Source: a bacterium
GTDB lineage: Bacteria; RUG730; JAAEPJ01
Direction: 5' to 3'
Assembly: GCA_024222485.1 (NCBI GenBank)
Contig: JAAEPJ010000310.1
Span: 1 to 25,461 of the forward strand
Length of the DNA: 25,461 nucleotides
A program made the position numbers and the translations under genes. Positions 23,830 to 25,461 of the stretch are shown in pieces; within the stretch, counting starts at the first letter, position 1; each line of letters begins with the position of its first letter. The notes under the pieces are model-generated. The model saw nothing but the letters and a program-made list of their open reading frames with translations. It did no database searches and was not told where the DNA came from.

Positions 23830-24921
23830 TCACATTAAATCACAGAATCGTCTCAATAAATAACTTGAATCATGTGGACCTGGATAAGCTTCTGGATGGT
23901 ATTGGACTGAAAATAATGGATAAACCTTGTGTTTCATTCCTTCTAATGTATTATCATATAAATTGATATGTGTAATCTCAATCTCTTGCTCATTTACCGA
24001 ATCTATATCCACACAAAAGCCATGATTTTGCGAAGTTATTTCAACCTTACCCGTTTCTAAATCTTTAACAGGATGATTGCCACCTCTATGCCCAAACTTA
24101 AGCTTTGAGATTGTTGCCCCCAAGGCTTGCCCAATAAGTTGATGCCCAAGACAAATCCCAAAAATAGGAACCTTTCCTATCATTTTTTTGACTTCTGCTA
24201 CTATTTCAGTTAAAACACGCGGATCACCCGGTCCGTTTGAAAGCATTACCCCATCAGGATTTAATGCTAACACTTCAGATGCTGAGGTATTAGCAGGCAT
24301 TACATGGACCTCTATCCCCATAGCAGCCAGCATCCGCAAAATATTATATTTCACACCATAATCCATAACGACAACTTTTTTCAAATGACCTTCTGAGCCT
24401 GACCAGATATATTTCATCTTACATGTTACTTCTTTCACCAAATTCCTACCAATCAAACCTAAATCTTTTTGGGCTTTTTTTATTAATGAGTCGATCCTAC
24501 TATCCAGTGTTGAAACAACACATTTCATCGCACCATGGTTTCTAATATGTCTAGTAATTGCTCGTGTATCGACTTCACAAATACCGACGACATTATTATT
24601 TTTCAAATAAGTCCCCAGACTCATTTCTGCTCGCCAATTACTATAATCAGCTACATAATCACGAACGATCATAGCTTTAGCCTTAACGCCATCTGACTCA
24701 ACATCTTGGGAATTGACACCATAATTACCAATTAAAGGATAAGTAAAGGCAATCATTTGAGCATTATAAGAAGGATCAGTAATCACCTCCTGATAACCGG
24801 TCATTGAAGTATTAAAAACTACTTCCCCAGAGACCTCCCCCTCTGCTCCAAAAGATCTACCTCTAAAAACTGTACCATCTTCTAAAACTAAAAGTGCTTT
24901 GGAATAACTTTCTTGTATCAT
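23830..24921 (-). CDS. carA: Carbamoyl-phosphate synthase small (glutamine amidotransferase) subunit CarA
   Basis: 363 aa, usual length. The N-terminal CPSase_sm domain opens ALLVLEDGTVFRGRSFGA and includes GEVVFNTSMTGYQEV. The class I glutaminase domain has the nucleophile in GICLGHQ (C257) and the partners H342 and E344 in YHPE, plus SNGPGDP. The triad is complete, so it should hydrolyse glutamine and pass ammonia to the large subunit. GAGGA lies about 12 nt before the ATG. It is the first gene of a carA-purF-carB run on one strand, which joins the pyrimidine/arginine and purine entry steps. An IS remnant lies about 200 bp upstream. Confidence 0.97.
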   Translation of the reverse strand: MIQESYSKALLVLEDGTVFRGRSFGAEGEVSGEVVFNTSMTGYQEVITDPSYNAQMIAFTYPLIGNYGVNSQDVESDGVKAKAMIVRDYVADYSNWRAEMSLGTYLKNNNVVGICEVDTRAITRHIRNHGAMKCVVSTLDSRIDSLIKKAQKDLGLIGRNLVKEVTCKMKYIWSGSEGHLKKVVVMDYGVKYNILRMLAAMGIEVHVMPANTSASEVLALNPDGVMLSNGPGDPRVLTEIVAEVKKMIGKVPIFGICLGHQLIGQALGATISKLKFGHRGGNHPVKDLETGKVEITSQNHGFCVDIDSVNEQEIEITHINLYDNTLEGMKHKVYPLFSVQYHPEAYPGPHDSSYLLRRFCDLM

Positions 24922-25071
24922 TTAGTATATATCCTCAATATTTTTTAACATTAGAATTATTAAGTGCAACAGTGCCCAAAACTTATAGCAAATTTTTAAA
25001 TTATATCTTTTTTTAAAGAGTGAGGCAATGAGGATTTTGTTATTTTTTTAAATAATTTTAATCCTATAAAA

Positions 25072-25461
25072 AGGCTTCTGCACAGGCTTAGTTTTTTTTG
25101 ATTGTTGCTTAAAATTTACTTTTTAAGCAATTTCTACCTTGTTTATCGCTTTAAGCAAATTAAAACACACAGATTTTAAAATGAATTCTGCTTCAACTTT
25201 TTCTCGTGTGATATAATGAGAACGCCAATAATTAAACCGCCTTTTTAAAGTGCCAAAACATTGCTCAACTATAAATCTTTTGCTCGAAATTAATTTATTT
25301 TTTAATTTTTCTCGTGCGGTTAATGGCCTATTTCTAGCTGCTTTATGCATTATTCCATCTTTGATTCCTCGAGATTTTAATATTTCACGATTTTTTAATG
25401 AGGCATAACCTTTATCTGCATAAAGACGTTTCGTTTTTTTCTCCAGAATTGTATTGGAGAA
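25072..25461 (-). mobile_element. IS5-like insertion sequence, one end; boundary near 25072 tentative
   Basis: The transposase stop is followed within about 35-50 bp by AGGCTTCTGCACAGGCT (25072-25088). Its position and TGCA core would suit the terminal inverted repeat of an IS5-type element. The opposite end is outside the window, so the repeat and the target duplication cannot be confirmed. A short inverted repeat (TTGCTTAAAA / TTTTAAGCAA) also spans the stop codon. Confidence 0.45.
25123..25461 (-). CDS. IS5-family-like transposase, C-terminal part (5' end beyond window)
   Basis: The frame is open from the right edge to the TAA at 25123-25125, giving 112 codons. It reads through LYADKGYASLKNREIL (the Asp of ADKGY fits the second DDE aspartate) and, about 50 residues later, VEQCFGTLKRRFNYWR (Glu of the DDE triad with the downstream basic residues). 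This is typical of IS5-type transposases. An internal ATG at 25350 exists but is not the real start. With no frame break in the visible part, the element may be intact, but its N-terminal half is not in the window. Confidence 0.85.
   Translation of the reverse strand, partial: FSNTILEKKTKRLYADKGYASLKNREILKSRGIKDGIMHKAARNRPLTAREKLKNKLISSKRFIVEQCFGTLKRRFNYWRSHYITREKVEAEFILKSVCFNLLKAINKVEIA

Overview
The window is AT-rich, and every gene I can support reads on the minus strand. No rRNA, tRNA or CRISPR array is visible. Housekeeping genes (carA, purF, half of carB, mfd, two parvulin-type foldases) sit beside one giant open frame. The giant protein starts with a QDIHCN...GLEG...GIED...GGYHTDG domain style that I associate with Omnitrophota (former OP3), a phylum in which giant ORFs have been reported. 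My best guess is therefore an omnitrophote or a close relative. This rests on remembered motif style and layout, not on a search.

Layout, in transcription order from right to left. (1) 25461-25123: 3' part of an IS5-like transposase. (2) 24921-20366: carA, purF (TTG start) and a carB that encodes only the N-terminal half of carbamoyl-phosphate synthase large subunit. (3) 20319-15457: a seven-TM/GAF/HD-GYP cyclic-di-GMP phosphodiesterase followed 3 bp later by mfd. (4) 15380-13464: a PrsA-like parvulin lipoprotein and a SurA-like secreted parvulin, ended by a hairpin terminator. (5) 13337-12712: a small Cys-rich protein whose stop overlaps the start of a PilZ protein carrying its own Cys cluster. 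(6) 12711-12191: an intergenic stretch with two palindromic direct repeats and a strong terminator. (7) 12190-11552: an unrecognised small exported protein. (8) 11528 to the left edge: the giant gene, at least 3842 codons without a stop, its 3' end outside the window.

The giant protein is the main point of interest. In order it has a signal-like N-terminus, a TIKI/ChaN-like domain with conserved acidic and His residues, and a SecA-like superfamily-2 ATPase (Walker A, DEAH, GTGTD, QRRGR). Transmembrane helices lie between the two motor lobes. More helices follow, then a Gln-rich coiled segment, two YD-like beta-repeat regions and a C-terminal array of 93-residue repeats (279-bp DNA period). 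Some of these repeat units are nearly identical at DNA level. The arrangement suggests a membrane-anchored, surface-displayed machine with a SecA-like motor, for which I know of no described system.

The neighbours fit loosely with a surface programme: two extracytoplasmic foldases could help fold a very large exported protein, and HD-GYP and PilZ proteins suggest cyclic-di-GMP control nearby. These links are inferred from position only.
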